From Acidobacteriota bacterium (GTDB lineage Bacteria; Acidobacteriota; Terriglobia; Terriglobales; Acidobacteriaceae), in the NCBI GenBank assembly GCA_021851465.1, contig JAJZDL010000008.1:1-27083 (forward strand): a DNA stretch of 27,083 nucleotides. The letters run 5' to 3'. Made by a program: the position numbers and the translations under genes. The notes beneath the pieces were generated by a model. That model had not been told where the DNA came from. It made no database searches and saw nothing but the letters and a program-made list of their open reading frames with translations. Positions 8,294 to 15,432 of this stretch are shown piece after piece. How positions within the stretch are numbered: position 1 is the stretch's first letter; the number at the start of each line of letters is the position of its first letter.

Positions 8294-9928
8294 CTACCCG
8301 ATGGGTTCGTCCCAGGCTTCGAGGCAGGCTTTGAAGTCTGCCATGAAGCGGCCCGCGTCGGCGCCATCGACGATGCGGTGGTCGAAGCCGAGGGTGAAGT
8401 GCTGCATGGAGCGGATGGCGATGGAGTCGTTGCCGTCCTTGTCTGTGAGGACGGCCGGCTCCTTGGCCAGGCCGCCGATGCCGAGGATGGCGGCCTGCGG
8501 CTGGTTGATGATGGGCGTGCCGAACTGCTCGCCGAAGATGCCGGAGTTGGTGAGGGTGAAGGTGCCTCCGGCGACCTCGTTGGGCGCGAGCTTCTTGCCG
8601 CGCGCGCGCTCGGCGAGGTTGGCGATGGCGCGCGCGATGCCGAGGAAGTTCAACTGCTCGGCCTGCTGGATGACGGGAACGATGAGGCCCCACTCCAGCG
8701 CGACCGCAATACCCAGGTTGATGTTCCTGTTGTAGCGGATGGATTCGCCCTCGACCGATGCGTTGACGATGGGGTGTTTGCGCAGGGTGGCGACGGCGGC
8801 GCGCGCGATGAACGGCATATAGGTGAGCTTGACGCCATTGCTCTGCTCGTATCGCGACTTTTCGCGCTCGCGCAGGCGGACGATGCGCGTCATGTCGATC
8901 TTGAAGACGGAGTGGACGTGCGGGCTGGTCTGCTTGGACTCGACCATGCGGCGGGCGATGATGCTGCGCATCCGGGTCATGGGCACCAGCTCGCCAGGCA
9001 GGGGCGCAACGACCGGTGCGGCGGAGGAGGGCCGGGACGGGGCTGCGGCAGGCGCGGAACTGGCGGCGGGACTCTGCATGTAACCGAGGATGTCGGATTT
9101 GGTGATGCGTCCGGAGGCGCCGGTGGCCGGGACGCGGGTGAGGTCGATGTTGGCGTCCTTGGCTATTTTGCGCACCAGTGGCGAGGAGCGTGGACGCTCG
9201 CCGGAGGCCGTCGAGGGGCTGTGGACAGCGGGCGCGGGCGCTGCGGGCACGGAGACGGTGGGTGCTGCGGAAACCGGAGCTGCGGGTGCAGGAGGCGGCG
9301 TTGCAGCGGGTTTGCCGACGGCACCGCCGATGACGGCGACGACGGTGTTGATGGCGACGGTTGCGCCCTCGGGAAAGCGGATGTCGGTAAGGGTTCCGGC
9401 GATGGGCGATGGAATCTCTGCGTCCACCTTGTCGGTGGATATCTCGAAGAGCGGCTCGTCGCGCTGCACGCTGTCGCCGACTTTTTTGAGCCACTTGGTG
9501 ATGGTGCCCTCGGTAATGGATTCGCCCATCTGGGGCATGGGCACATCGGTGCCGGAGGCTGCGGCAGAGGATGTAGCCAACGGTGCTACGGCGGAGGACG
9601 CAGATTTTGCGGATGCGGTCGCGGCGGGAGCCGATGCGGTTGTGGTCGCGGCGGGAGCGGAGGCGGCCTGCGGTGCGGTGGATGCGCCTTTACCCTCCGC
9701 GATGACGCAGACCACCGTGTTGATCTGCACGGTGGTGCCCTCGGCGATCTTGATCTCGGTCAGCGTTCCCGCGGCGGGCGATGGGATCTCTGCGTCCACC
9801 TTGTCGGTGGAGATCTCGAAGAGCGGCTCGTCGCGCTGGACGCTGTCGCCGGCTTTTTTGAGCCACTTGGTGAGGGTGCCTTCGGTGATGGATTCGCCCA
9901 TCTGGGGCATGACTACGTCAATCGGCAT
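8294..9928 (-). CDS. sucB: Two-lipoyl-domain E2 acyltransferase of a 2-oxoacid dehydrogenase (probably succinyltransferase)
   Basis: This 544-residue protein is the core acyltransferase of a 2-oxoacid dehydrogenase complex. In order: lipoyl domain 1 (about 3-77; lipoyl-Lys43 in STDKVDAEIPSP), an Ala/Thr/Ser/Pro linker, lipoyl domain 2 (about 128-202; Lys167 in the same motif), a second Pro/Ala linker, a peripheral-subunit-binding domain (about 248-284, LVRKIAKDANIDLTRV), and the catalytic domain from about 315 with the active-site FDHRIVDGADAG near the end. The GDSV and FEISTDKVD patterns and the two lipoyl domains resemble proteins named 2-oxoglutarate dehydrogenase E2 (SucB), but branched-chain or acetoin complexes cannot be excluded. 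ATG 9928 follows GGAAGGA and begins the lipoyl domain; the frame's upstream extension to 10798 overlaps lipB and is not coding. lipB lies just upstream, and its product octanoylates these domains. No E1 or E3 gene is in the window. Confidence 0.9.
   Translation of the reverse strand: MPIDVVMPQMGESITEGTLTKWLKKAGDSVQRDEPLFEISTDKVDAEIPSPAAGTLTEIKIAEGTTVQINTVVCVIAEGKGASTAPQAASAPAATTTASAPAATASAKSASSAVAPLATSSAAASGTDVPMPQMGESITEGTITKWLKKVGDSVQRDEPLFEISTDKVDAEIPSPIAGTLTDIRFPEGATVAINTVVAVIGGAVGKPAATPPPAPAAPVSAAPTVSVPAAPAPAVHSPSTASGERPRSSPLVRKIAKDANIDLTRVPATGASGRITKSDILGYMQSPAASSAPAAAPSRPSSAAPVVAPLPGELVPMTRMRSIIARRMVESKQTSPHVHSVFKIDMTRIVRLREREKSRYEQSNGVKLTYMPFIARAAVATLRKHPIVNASVEGESIRYNRNINLGIAVALEWGLIVPVIQQAEQLNFLGIARAIANLAERARGKKLAPNEVAGGTFTLTNSGIFGEQFGTPIINQPQAAILGIGGLAKEPAVLTDKDGNDSIAIRSMQHFTLGFDHRIVDGADAGRFMADFKACLEAWDEPIG
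9404..9911 (-). repeat. Near-identical direct repeat encoding the two lipoyl domains
   Basis: Bases 9404-9539 and 9776-9911 are each 136 bp, align without gaps and differ at 7 positions (about 95 % identity). They encode the N-terminal ~45 residues of lipoyl domains 2 and 1. The rest of each domain is clearly more diverged. Confidence 0.9.
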
Positions 9929-9980
9929 CGAATTCCTTCCAGGGTTGATGGGTGTCGCGAATGCGCCCCTCCGCCTATGG

Positions 9981-9986
9981 ATTATA
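9981..9986 (-). promoter_or_regulatory. Candidate -10 box (TATAAT) for the E2 gene
   Basis: A perfect TATAAT lies on the reverse strand about 55 bases before ATG 9928, within the 178-base gap after lipB. I see no convincing -35 box 16-18 bases ahead, so this is tentative. It suggests the E2 gene can be transcribed apart from lipB. Confidence 0.4.
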
Positions 9987-10106
9987 AGGCCTGGGGCGTC
10001 GATCCGCTGCGTCGGAGCGCGCAAACCGCAGTGTAGGCTGGCATGTGGATGTAGTGGAAGCACAACTTCGGCGGCAGAGTCTATGCCGCGCGGAGGCGCA
10101 CCGAGT

Positions 10107-10994
10107 TCAACTGCGCAGGCCGTACGTTGCATCGCCGCTCGTGTGGCCTCCGTCCGCCGCGAGGAGTTGCTCGATGGAGTCGCACCAGAGCATCTGGCGC
10201 TGGAAGACGCGGCCGAAGTTGCGGGCGACGGCGTGGGCGGCGCGCTCCATGGTGGGTTCCGTGCCGGGAGTAGCTTCGATCTGCAGGCTGGTGACGCCGC
10301 GGTCGCGGATGCCGCAGGGGACGATCCACTGGAAGTCGCGCAGGTCGGTGGTGACGTTGAGGGCGAAGCCGTGCGAGGTGATGCCCTGCGAGACGTGGAC
10401 GCCGATGGCGGCGAGTTTGCGCTCGAGACTGGCAGCGGGCTGGTTTGCAGCGTGCGGGGTTGCGCCGTTGGAGTTGCTTGCATTGCCACCGTGCAGAGGA
10501 TCGTTGCCACGCGGACCTTCTGCGCCATGCAGGCTGTCTTCAGTACACAGAGCGTCTTCGTCGCCGAGGGTCCATACACCGGTGCATTTGGGGATGCGCT
10601 TGGCCAGGACCCCGAAGTCGGCGCAGGCGCGGATGAGGGCTTCTTCCAGTAGGCGGACGAAGTCGACGGGGCCGAGGTGTGGGCCGCGCTTGTTGGGCCA
10701 CTCACCGCGCAGATCGACGATGGGATAGCCGACGAGCTGGCCGGGGCCGTGGTATGTGACGTCGCCGCCGCGATTGATCTCGTGCAGCTCGACGCCATGG
10801 CTGGCCAGCCACTCGTTGCCGACCAGAATGTTTGCGCGCGATGCGTTGCGGCCCAGCGTGAGCACCGGTGGGTGCTCCAACAGCAGGAGCGTGTCGCCGA
10901 TGCGGCCCTGCTTGCGCGCGGCGACGACGCGGGCCTGGATTTCCAGCGCCTCCGTATAAGGCACGCGACCGAGAGAGAGGAGGTGGATGTACAT
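10107..10994 (-). CDS. lipB: Lipoyl(octanoyl) transferase LipB with an internal insertion
   Basis: LipB moves octanoate from acyl carrier protein to the lipoyl lysine of E2 and GcvH proteins, the first step of lipoate assembly. The 295-residue product shows LLLEHPPVLTLGRNA, the signature RGGDVTYHGPGQLVGYPI (73-92), KCTGVW, the catalytic lysine in RKLAAIGVHVSQGITSHGFA (Lys193) and the catalytic cysteine in VPCGIRD (Cys227). Between TGVW and RKLAAIG there are about 45 extra residues (144-190) rich in Asn, Gly, Ala, Asp and Ser; typical LipB proteins go almost directly from one to the other. The frame is intact through it. ATG 10994 starts the family's usual N-terminus (MYIHLLSLGRVPYTEAL); an in-frame upstream start at 11027 adds 11 residues without support. 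The downstream E2 gene encodes two of its target domains. Confidence 0.92.
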   Translation of the reverse strand: MYIHLLSLGRVPYTEALEIQARVVAARKQGRIGDTLLLLEHPPVLTLGRNASRANILVGNEWLASHGVELHEINRGGDVTYHGPGQLVGYPIVDLRGEWPNKRGPHLGPVDFVRLLEEALIRACADFGVLAKRIPKCTGVWTLGDEDALCTEDSLHGAEGPRGNDPLHGGNASNSNGATPHAANQPAASLERKLAAIGVHVSQGITSHGFALNVTTDLRDFQWIVPCGIRDRGVTSLQIEATPGTEPTMERAAHAVARNFGRVFQRQMLWCDSIEQLLAADGGHTSGDATYGLRS

Positions 10995-11048
10995 GGTTAG
11001 CGATCTTGCCACAAAACCCGCAACCATTCGTTGCGTTCAGAACCGTTG

Positions 11049-11378
11049 TTATTCAGGCTTCCATACGCCATGCTGGCGCAGCGCAGCATACATCGCGTCG
11101 GGAGCGAGATCAGTGCCGCATGGCCAGGTGGCCGCGCCGAGTTCGATGCGGGCCTCCGCAAAGCGGGCGGGATCGGCCAGCACAGCGAAGACGCCTGCGC
11201 TGTGCGAGTGGACGAGCGCCGACATATCGACCGTGCCTTCGGTGCCATCGAAGAACTTGACCGCCAGACGATAGTGCTTCTCTGCGCGCACCTCCGCGAC
11301 ATCGTCGGGATGATCGCAGACGATGGGTGGAATTATGGCAGGGGTGCGATCTGCAATGGTTGTGCCTTGATCTCGCAT
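11049..11378 (-). CDS. DUF2442 family protein
   Basis: This 109-residue protein has the DUF2442 pattern: HYRLAVKFFDGTEGTVDMSAL, GVFAVLADPARFAEARIE, and a C-terminal TWPCGTDLAPDAMYAAL. The family is a small cytoplasmic domain of unknown biochemical role, usually encoded right after a DUF4160 protein; the pair has been discussed as toxin-antitoxin-like, but that is not proven. Here it overlaps the end of a broken DUF4160 gene. The start at ATG 11378 is the only ATG close to the domain, with GGAG a few bases ahead; the frame runs back to 11471 without homology. The roughly 30 residues before the domain are unusual and may reflect a start forced by decay of the upstream gene. Confidence 0.72.
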   Translation of the reverse strand: MRDQGTTIADRTPAIIPPIVCDHPDDVAEVRAEKHYRLAVKFFDGTEGTVDMSALVHSHSAGVFAVLADPARFAEARIELGAATWPCGTDLAPDAMYAALRQHGVWKPE

Positions 11379-11592
11379 GGTCTCCAGTCCTCCATCAACT
11401 CGACTTGATGCTCCGTAGCCCACTCCAGCACCAGCGTTCGGCGGTGTGCGGCAGCCCTCCCGTGAGCACATTCAAACTTTGGATGCCAACGGTCGCCTAG
11501 AAACCAGAATAGCGCACATGAAAGTGCGGAGGAGCATGGTCGTTCCAGTACATCTGGATGAGGATTCCATAGAAATTGGAGATCGTCGGCAT
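11333..11592 (-). pseudogene. Broken DUF4160 gene (nonsense codon plus frameshift)
   Basis: From ATG 11592, three bases after the thrS stop and with GGAG nine bases ahead, the reverse strand encodes MPTISNFYGILIQMYWNDHA, then PPHFHVRYSGF, a clear DUF4160 N-terminus. A TAG then stands where the family usually has Glu. The same frame continues with plausible family sequence (ATVGIQSLNVLTGGLP), after which the match moves to another frame: RRTLVLEWATEHQVELMEDW, ending KAQPLQIAPLP and TAA at 11333-11335. This equals one lost (or two gained) bases near 11437. The N-terminus, middle and C-terminus are all recognisable, so decay looks recent. A sequencing error could explain one lesion but hardly both. 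Confidence 0.78.
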
Positions 11593-11595
11593 AGG

Positions 11596-13659
11596 CTACA
11601 GCTCCGTGGCGTGCCCGTCGATCAGATCTTTGGCGCGTGCGAGGAAGGCTTCGAGCGCGACGCTGCCTTCATCGCCTTTGCCGCGGGTGCGGACGCTGAC
11701 GGAGTTGGTGGCGGCCTCCTTGTCGCCGAGGATGAGGATGAAGGGCACCTTTTGCAGGCCGAAGTCGCGGATCTTGGCGTTCATCTTCTCGTTGCGCACG
11801 TCGAGTTCCACGCGCAGACCGGCGGCTTCGAGCTTCGTCTTTACCTGTTCCGCGTAGGCGAGGTGCTTCTCGCTGCTGATGGGGACGAGGCCGACCTGCA
11901 CGGGTGCGAGCCAGAGGGGAAACGCACCGGCGTAGTGTTCGATGAGCACGCCGAAGAAGCGTTCGACCGAGCCGAAGAGCGCTCGATGGACCATCACCGG
12001 CTGGTGCATCTCGCCGTCCTCGCCCTTGTACTCCAACTCGAAGCGCGCGGGCAGGTTGAAGTCGAACTGCACGGTCGAAAGCTGCCACATGCGGCCCAGC
12101 ACATCGACCAGCTTGATGTCGATCTTCGGCCCGTAGAAGGCGGCCTCGCCGGGAATCGTGCGGTAGGGGATGGCGCGGCGGTCGAGCGCGTGGCGCAGCG
12201 AGTCGCTGGCGTTCTGCCAGTTCTCCGCCGATCCGGTGTAGTCGGTGGGTTTGGCGGGGTCCCAGGTCGATAGCTCGACTTTGAATTCTTTAAAGCCAAA
12301 CGTGTTCAGCACCGACTGGGCGAAGTCGATGCAGGCGACGACCTCGTCCTCGATCTGCTGCGGCGTGCAGAAGATGTGCGCGTCGTCCTGGGTGAATCCG
12401 CGCACGCGCAACAGGCCATGCATGGTGCCGCTGCGTTCGTAACGGTAGACGTTGCCGAGTTCAGCGTACCGCTGCGGCAGGTCGCGGTAGCTGCGCGGGC
12501 TGCTCTTGTAGATGAGGATGTGGCCGGGGCAGTTCATCGGCTTCAGGCGGTACTCGGCGTCGTCCAGCTCCATCGGCGGGTACATGTTCTCGTTGTAGTA
12601 GCCCTCGTGTCCGCTGATCTTCCAAAGCTCGCGGCGCATGATGTGCGGGGTGAAGACCATGTGGTAGCCGCGGCGGATGCACTCCTCGCGCATCCAGTCT
12701 TCCATGGTCTTGCGGATGAGGCCGCCCTTGGGATGCCAGAAGATCAGGCCCGCGCCGGCGACCTCCTGGATGGAGAAGAGGTCTAGCTGCTTGCCGAGAA
12801 CGCGGTGGTCGCGCGCCTTGATCTCCTCCAGCCGCTTGAAGTGCGCGTCGAGGTCCTTTGCGTTGAAGAACGCCGTTCCGTAGATGCGTTGGAGTTGCTG
12901 GTTCTTCTCGTCGCCCAGCCAGTAGGCGCCCGCGATGGAGGTGATCTTGAAGGCCTTGACCCGGCCAGTGGAGGGGAGATGCGGGCCGCGGCAGAAGTCG
13001 GTGAAGCCGCCGTTCTTGTAGAGCGAGATCGCGTCGCCGGGCTGGGTGAAGCGCTCGATGAAGTGGAGCTTCATGAACTCGCCGTGCGCGGTGTAGTCGG
13101 CGATGGCGACGCCGCGCGGCTCTTCGAGGCGGGTGAAGGCCTCGTCGCGCGCAACGACTTCCGCCATGCGCGCCTCGATGGCGGCGAGGTCGGCCTCGCT
13201 GAAGGGCGTCTCGCGGTAGACATCGTAGAAGAAGCCGCTGTCGGTGGCGGGGCCATGGCCGAGCTTGGTCTCGGGAAACAGTTCGAGAATCGCGGTCGCC
13301 ATCACATGCGCTGCGGAGTGGCGCAGCACTTTGAGCGCCGCCTCGTCGGCCTCCTTCAGCAGCCACAGCTCAACATCTTCTTCGAGCGGGGTGGCGAGGT
13401 CTACCAGGCGCGTGCCGTCCTCGCCTGCGCCCGCCGCGCTGTACATCGCGTCCTCCGAGGATGCGTGGGACGCGGAGTCCGCAGAGACGTTCTGTTCCGT
13501 CTTCGCGCCTGCCGTGGCGAGCGGGCGAATGCGCGCCACCACAACTGCGGCGGCGAGCCGGGGCGAGATGCCTGTGGCGATGTCGTAGGGGGTGGTTCCG
13601 CGCGGAACTTCGCGCTGGGACCCGTCGGGAAGCTGGACTCGAATCTGCTCTGTGCTCAC
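11596..13659 (-). CDS. thrS: Threonyl-tRNA synthetase with an insertion in the TGS domain
   Basis: The 687-residue enzyme charges tRNA-Thr and edits mischarged serine. In order: TGS domain (about 5-100), editing domain with HSAAH and DFCRGPHLPSTG (His/Cys editing residues), class II catalytic core with zinc ligands in MNCPGHILIYKS, FTQDDAHIF and VMVHRALFGSVERF, and a C-terminal anticodon-binding domain (PVQVGLVPISSEKHLAYAEQ onward). Inside the TGS domain about 40 residues (45-84, rich in Ala, Ser, Glu, Asp and Gly) are inserted between VVVARI and LVDLATPLEED, where homologues have only a short turn. The start is GTG 13659 at the beginning of the TGS fold; the Shine-Dalgarno site is weak. Unlike many genomes it is not followed by infC-rpmI-rplT; DUF4160/DUF2442 remnants follow instead. 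Confidence 0.95.
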   Translation of the reverse strand: MSTEQIRVQLPDGSQREVPRGTTPYDIATGISPRLAAAVVVARIRPLATAGAKTEQNVSADSASHASSEDAMYSAAGAGEDGTRLVDLATPLEEDVELWLLKEADEAALKVLRHSAAHVMATAILELFPETKLGHGPATDSGFFYDVYRETPFSEADLAAIEARMAEVVARDEAFTRLEEPRGVAIADYTAHGEFMKLHFIERFTQPGDAISLYKNGGFTDFCRGPHLPSTGRVKAFKITSIAGAYWLGDEKNQQLQRIYGTAFFNAKDLDAHFKRLEEIKARDHRVLGKQLDLFSIQEVAGAGLIFWHPKGGLIRKTMEDWMREECIRRGYHMVFTPHIMRRELWKISGHEGYYNENMYPPMELDDAEYRLKPMNCPGHILIYKSSPRSYRDLPQRYAELGNVYRYERSGTMHGLLRVRGFTQDDAHIFCTPQQIEDEVVACIDFAQSVLNTFGFKEFKVELSTWDPAKPTDYTGSAENWQNASDSLRHALDRRAIPYRTIPGEAAFYGPKIDIKLVDVLGRMWQLSTVQFDFNLPARFELEYKGEDGEMHQPVMVHRALFGSVERFFGVLIEHYAGAFPLWLAPVQVGLVPISSEKHLAYAEQVKTKLEAAGLRVELDVRNEKMNAKIRDFGLQKVPFILILGDKEAATNSVSVRTRGKGDEGSVALEAFLARAKDLIDGHATEL

Positions 13660-13763
13660 GCTCTATAGGATACTTCGTCAGGGCCATGCGGAGCGCGGCA
13701 GCCTGAAAACCGGACGGACTGAAGAACCGGATTCATTGAAAGGAAGGAGAAGAAGGGGTTGAT

Positions 13764-13799
13764 GAGAAGCGGGCGAGACTGGCGACTCTCCCGCTTCTC
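13764..13799. other. Strong hairpin between the small ORF and thrS
   Basis: GAGAAGCGGG (13764-13773) and CCCGCTTCTC (13790-13799) form a perfect 10-bp stem around a 16-base loop that can pair a few more bases. On the reverse strand it lies about 100 bases before thrS and 25 bases after the small ORF's stop. No T-run follows, so it is either a non-canonical end for the small gene or a thrS leader structure. Confidence 0.5.
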
Positions 13800-13824
13800 T
13801 CCACCACCGCCTTGCGAGACCGGT

Positions 13825-13980
13825 CTATGCGGTCTGGCTGTCCTGCTCAACCGCGGCCGATGGCCGGGGTTTCGTCCGCAGAGCCAGGCGATTGGCCTTC
13901 GCCCACAGACGCCCCCAAGCAATGCCGATGAGGGGGCCGACTGCAACCACAACAAACGCCGAAAACGCCGCATTCCGCAT
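13825..13980 (-). CDS. Possible small single-pass membrane protein
   Basis: From ATG 13980 the reverse strand encodes 51 residues: an N-terminal hydrophobic helix (about residues 3-24, AAFSAFVVVAVGPLIGIAWG), then a basic stretch (RLWAKANRLALRTKPRP) and a polar end. The helix followed by positive charge predicts one membrane segment with the tail in the cytoplasm. GGAG lies eight bases before the ATG, the main support for a real gene. I do not recognise a family. A longer frame through the same bases (from 14040) lacks any extra signal. It stands alone between thrS and the DUF190 gene and may be noise. Confidence 0.4.
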   Translation of the reverse strand: MRNAAFSAFVVVAVGPLIGIAWGRLWAKANRLALRTKPRPSAAVEQDSQTA

Positions 13981-14201
13981 AGCAGGTTCTCCGTATATAG
14001 CCCGGACAGTTTGGGGGGCCGGGCAGATTTGCGATGACAATGAAGAGGGTGGGCCACCATCGCGGGGTACTCATTGCACTATCGACGGGAACGGCCGCGC
14101 GCGCCATTGCACCGAGGATATTTTCGCGAACGTCCGTGGTACGTTGGTGACCCTTTCGTGCTATTGCAGAACGCGCCGGGGATGGCGGGCTTTGCGCCGG
14201 G

Positions 14202-14558
14202 TCACGGTTCGTTGGCGCGTGTTACGGGGCTGCGCGAGTAGCGGACGACCTCGACGCTGGAGATTGCGATGAGGCCCTCCGCAACCATGGCATCGAGATG
14301 GGGGAGCAGACGGGCGATCCGCTCTTCCGTGTCGAGGACGCTGACCATGATGGGCGCGTCGCTGGAGAACCTCCAGTGGCTGCTGTGGCGGATCCTGCTG
14401 CTCGATCCGTAGCCTTCAATGCCGCGGTAGACGATGGCCTCGGCCAGGTCCAGCTCCTGCGCCTTGGCGACGATCGCCTCATGCAGCGGCTTTGCCTGCC
14501 ATCTGTCGTTCTCGCCGAAGTGGATGCGCACCATGCGCGCCTGAAACTGTTCTTTCAT
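14202..14558 (-). CDS. Single-domain DUF190 protein
   Basis: This 118-residue protein is one DUF190 domain, a PII-like fold often encoded beside crcB fluoride channels. Family marks are MVRIHFGENDRWQAKPLHEA near the start, AIVYRGIEGYG in the middle (the common GATVYRGI.G(Y/F)G) and PIMVSVLDTEERIARLLPHL toward the end. ATG 14558 follows AGAGGA. It is the last gene of the crcB unit, 15 bases after the double-DUF190 gene, and is clearly related to that protein's second half. The function is unknown; a regulatory or accessory role in fluoride export is inferred from context and from the PII-like fold. Confidence 0.82.
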   Translation of the reverse strand: MKEQFQARMVRIHFGENDRWQAKPLHEAIVAKAQELDLAEAIVYRGIEGYGSSSRIRHSSHWRFSSDAPIMVSVLDTEERIARLLPHLDAMVAEGLIAISSVEVVRYSRSPVTRANEP

Positions 14559-14573
14559 CGTCCTCTTCTCCGT

Positions 14574-15314
14574 TCATGCCGAGGCGCCGTCCGGCGTCTG
14601 CGGCCCGTCTGTCTCCAGCGCGCGATGAGAGTACTTGATGATGTCGACGTCCGAGAGGACGACCAGGCCCTCCTCGACCATCTGTTCCACGAGCGGAAGA
14701 AAGGCACGGAGCTTCTCTTCCGTATCGACTACCGAGAGCATGATGGATGCGTCGTGAGAGAGGAGCAGCGGCTTGTCCCTGTGTACCCGGCGGTGCGCCC
14801 CGTAGCCGAGGATGCCGCGGTAGACCGTGGCTCCGGCGATGTCGTTGGCGCGCATCGCCTCGACCAGAGCGTTGTAGAGCGGCTTGTCCTTCCAGCGGTC
14901 GCTTTCGCCGATGTAGATGCGCATCAGCTTGGCCTTGCCCTCGATCTTCAGGTGCGCGGCCGGGACGGGCTTCGGTTGCGAGGAGAGCTGCGCGGGCTTG
15001 GCCACGGTGGTCTCGTGCATCTCGATCATTCCGGTGCCGGCCATCTCCTCCAGCTTGCCGAGGAGCTCGTCCACCTTCTCCCGCGCTTCGATGAACTCGA
15101 TCTTGAGCGGCAGGCGGTCGGAGATCTCGACGATGCCGGCGGAGTGCATGTGGTGATCCGCGCCAAACCCGGCGATGCCCTTCAGAACGGTTGCGCCGGA
15201 GACGCCACGATAGAAGAGGAAGTCCAGAATGCTGGAATAAGTTGGCGCCCCGTGGTGGGTTGCTCCCTCGCTCAGGTAGATTGTGACCTTAACGGCCTTT
15301 CCCGCGCTCAACAT
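14574..15314 (-). CDS. Tandem double-DUF190 protein
   Basis: The 246-residue product holds two DUF190 domains. The first (about 6-103) starts KAVKVTIYLSEGATHHG and contains GATVLKGIAGFG; the second (about 128-232) starts AKLMRIYIGESDRWKDKPLY and contains GATVYRGILGYG and ASIMLSVVDTEEKLRAFLPL. A Pro/Lys/Gln-rich linker joins them. The second domain resembles the downstream single-DUF190 protein more than the first, suggesting a local duplication. ATG 15314 follows AAGGAGGG, an excellent ribosome site; the frame's extension upstream is not supported. crcB ends 118 bases upstream on the same strand. Fusion of two domains may preset a heterotypic arrangement in an otherwise homotrimeric PII-like assembly; this is inference. 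Confidence 0.85.
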   Translation of the reverse strand: MLSAGKAVKVTIYLSEGATHHGAPTYSSILDFLFYRGVSGATVLKGIAGFGADHHMHSAGIVEISDRLPLKIEFIEAREKVDELLGKLEEMAGTGMIEMHETTVAKPAQLSSQPKPVPAAHLKIEGKAKLMRIYIGESDRWKDKPLYNALVEAMRANDIAGATVYRGILGYGAHRRVHRDKPLLLSHDASIMLSVVDTEEKLRAFLPLVEQMVEEGLVVLSDVDIIKYSHRALETDGPQTPDGASA

Positions 15315-15432
15315 ACGCCCTCCTTCAGAGCGGCACAGCGTGCTGCGATGGTTCGTTGCCAATACAAATCTCGTTGCCGATGCAATGCATCCGTTCGCGC
15401 GAGAGCGATTGCGCAACGATTCCGCGCCCTCA

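Noticed and set aside
9929..10798. Upstream extension of the E2 frame
   Set aside because: It overlaps lipB on the same strand in another frame, is Ser/Ala/Pro-rich, and the lipoyl domain with a strong ribosome site begins at 9928.
13660..13824. T-box or other tRNA-sensing leader of thrS
   Set aside because: No T-box sequence or specifier-loop arrangement is visible; only one hairpin without a T-run.
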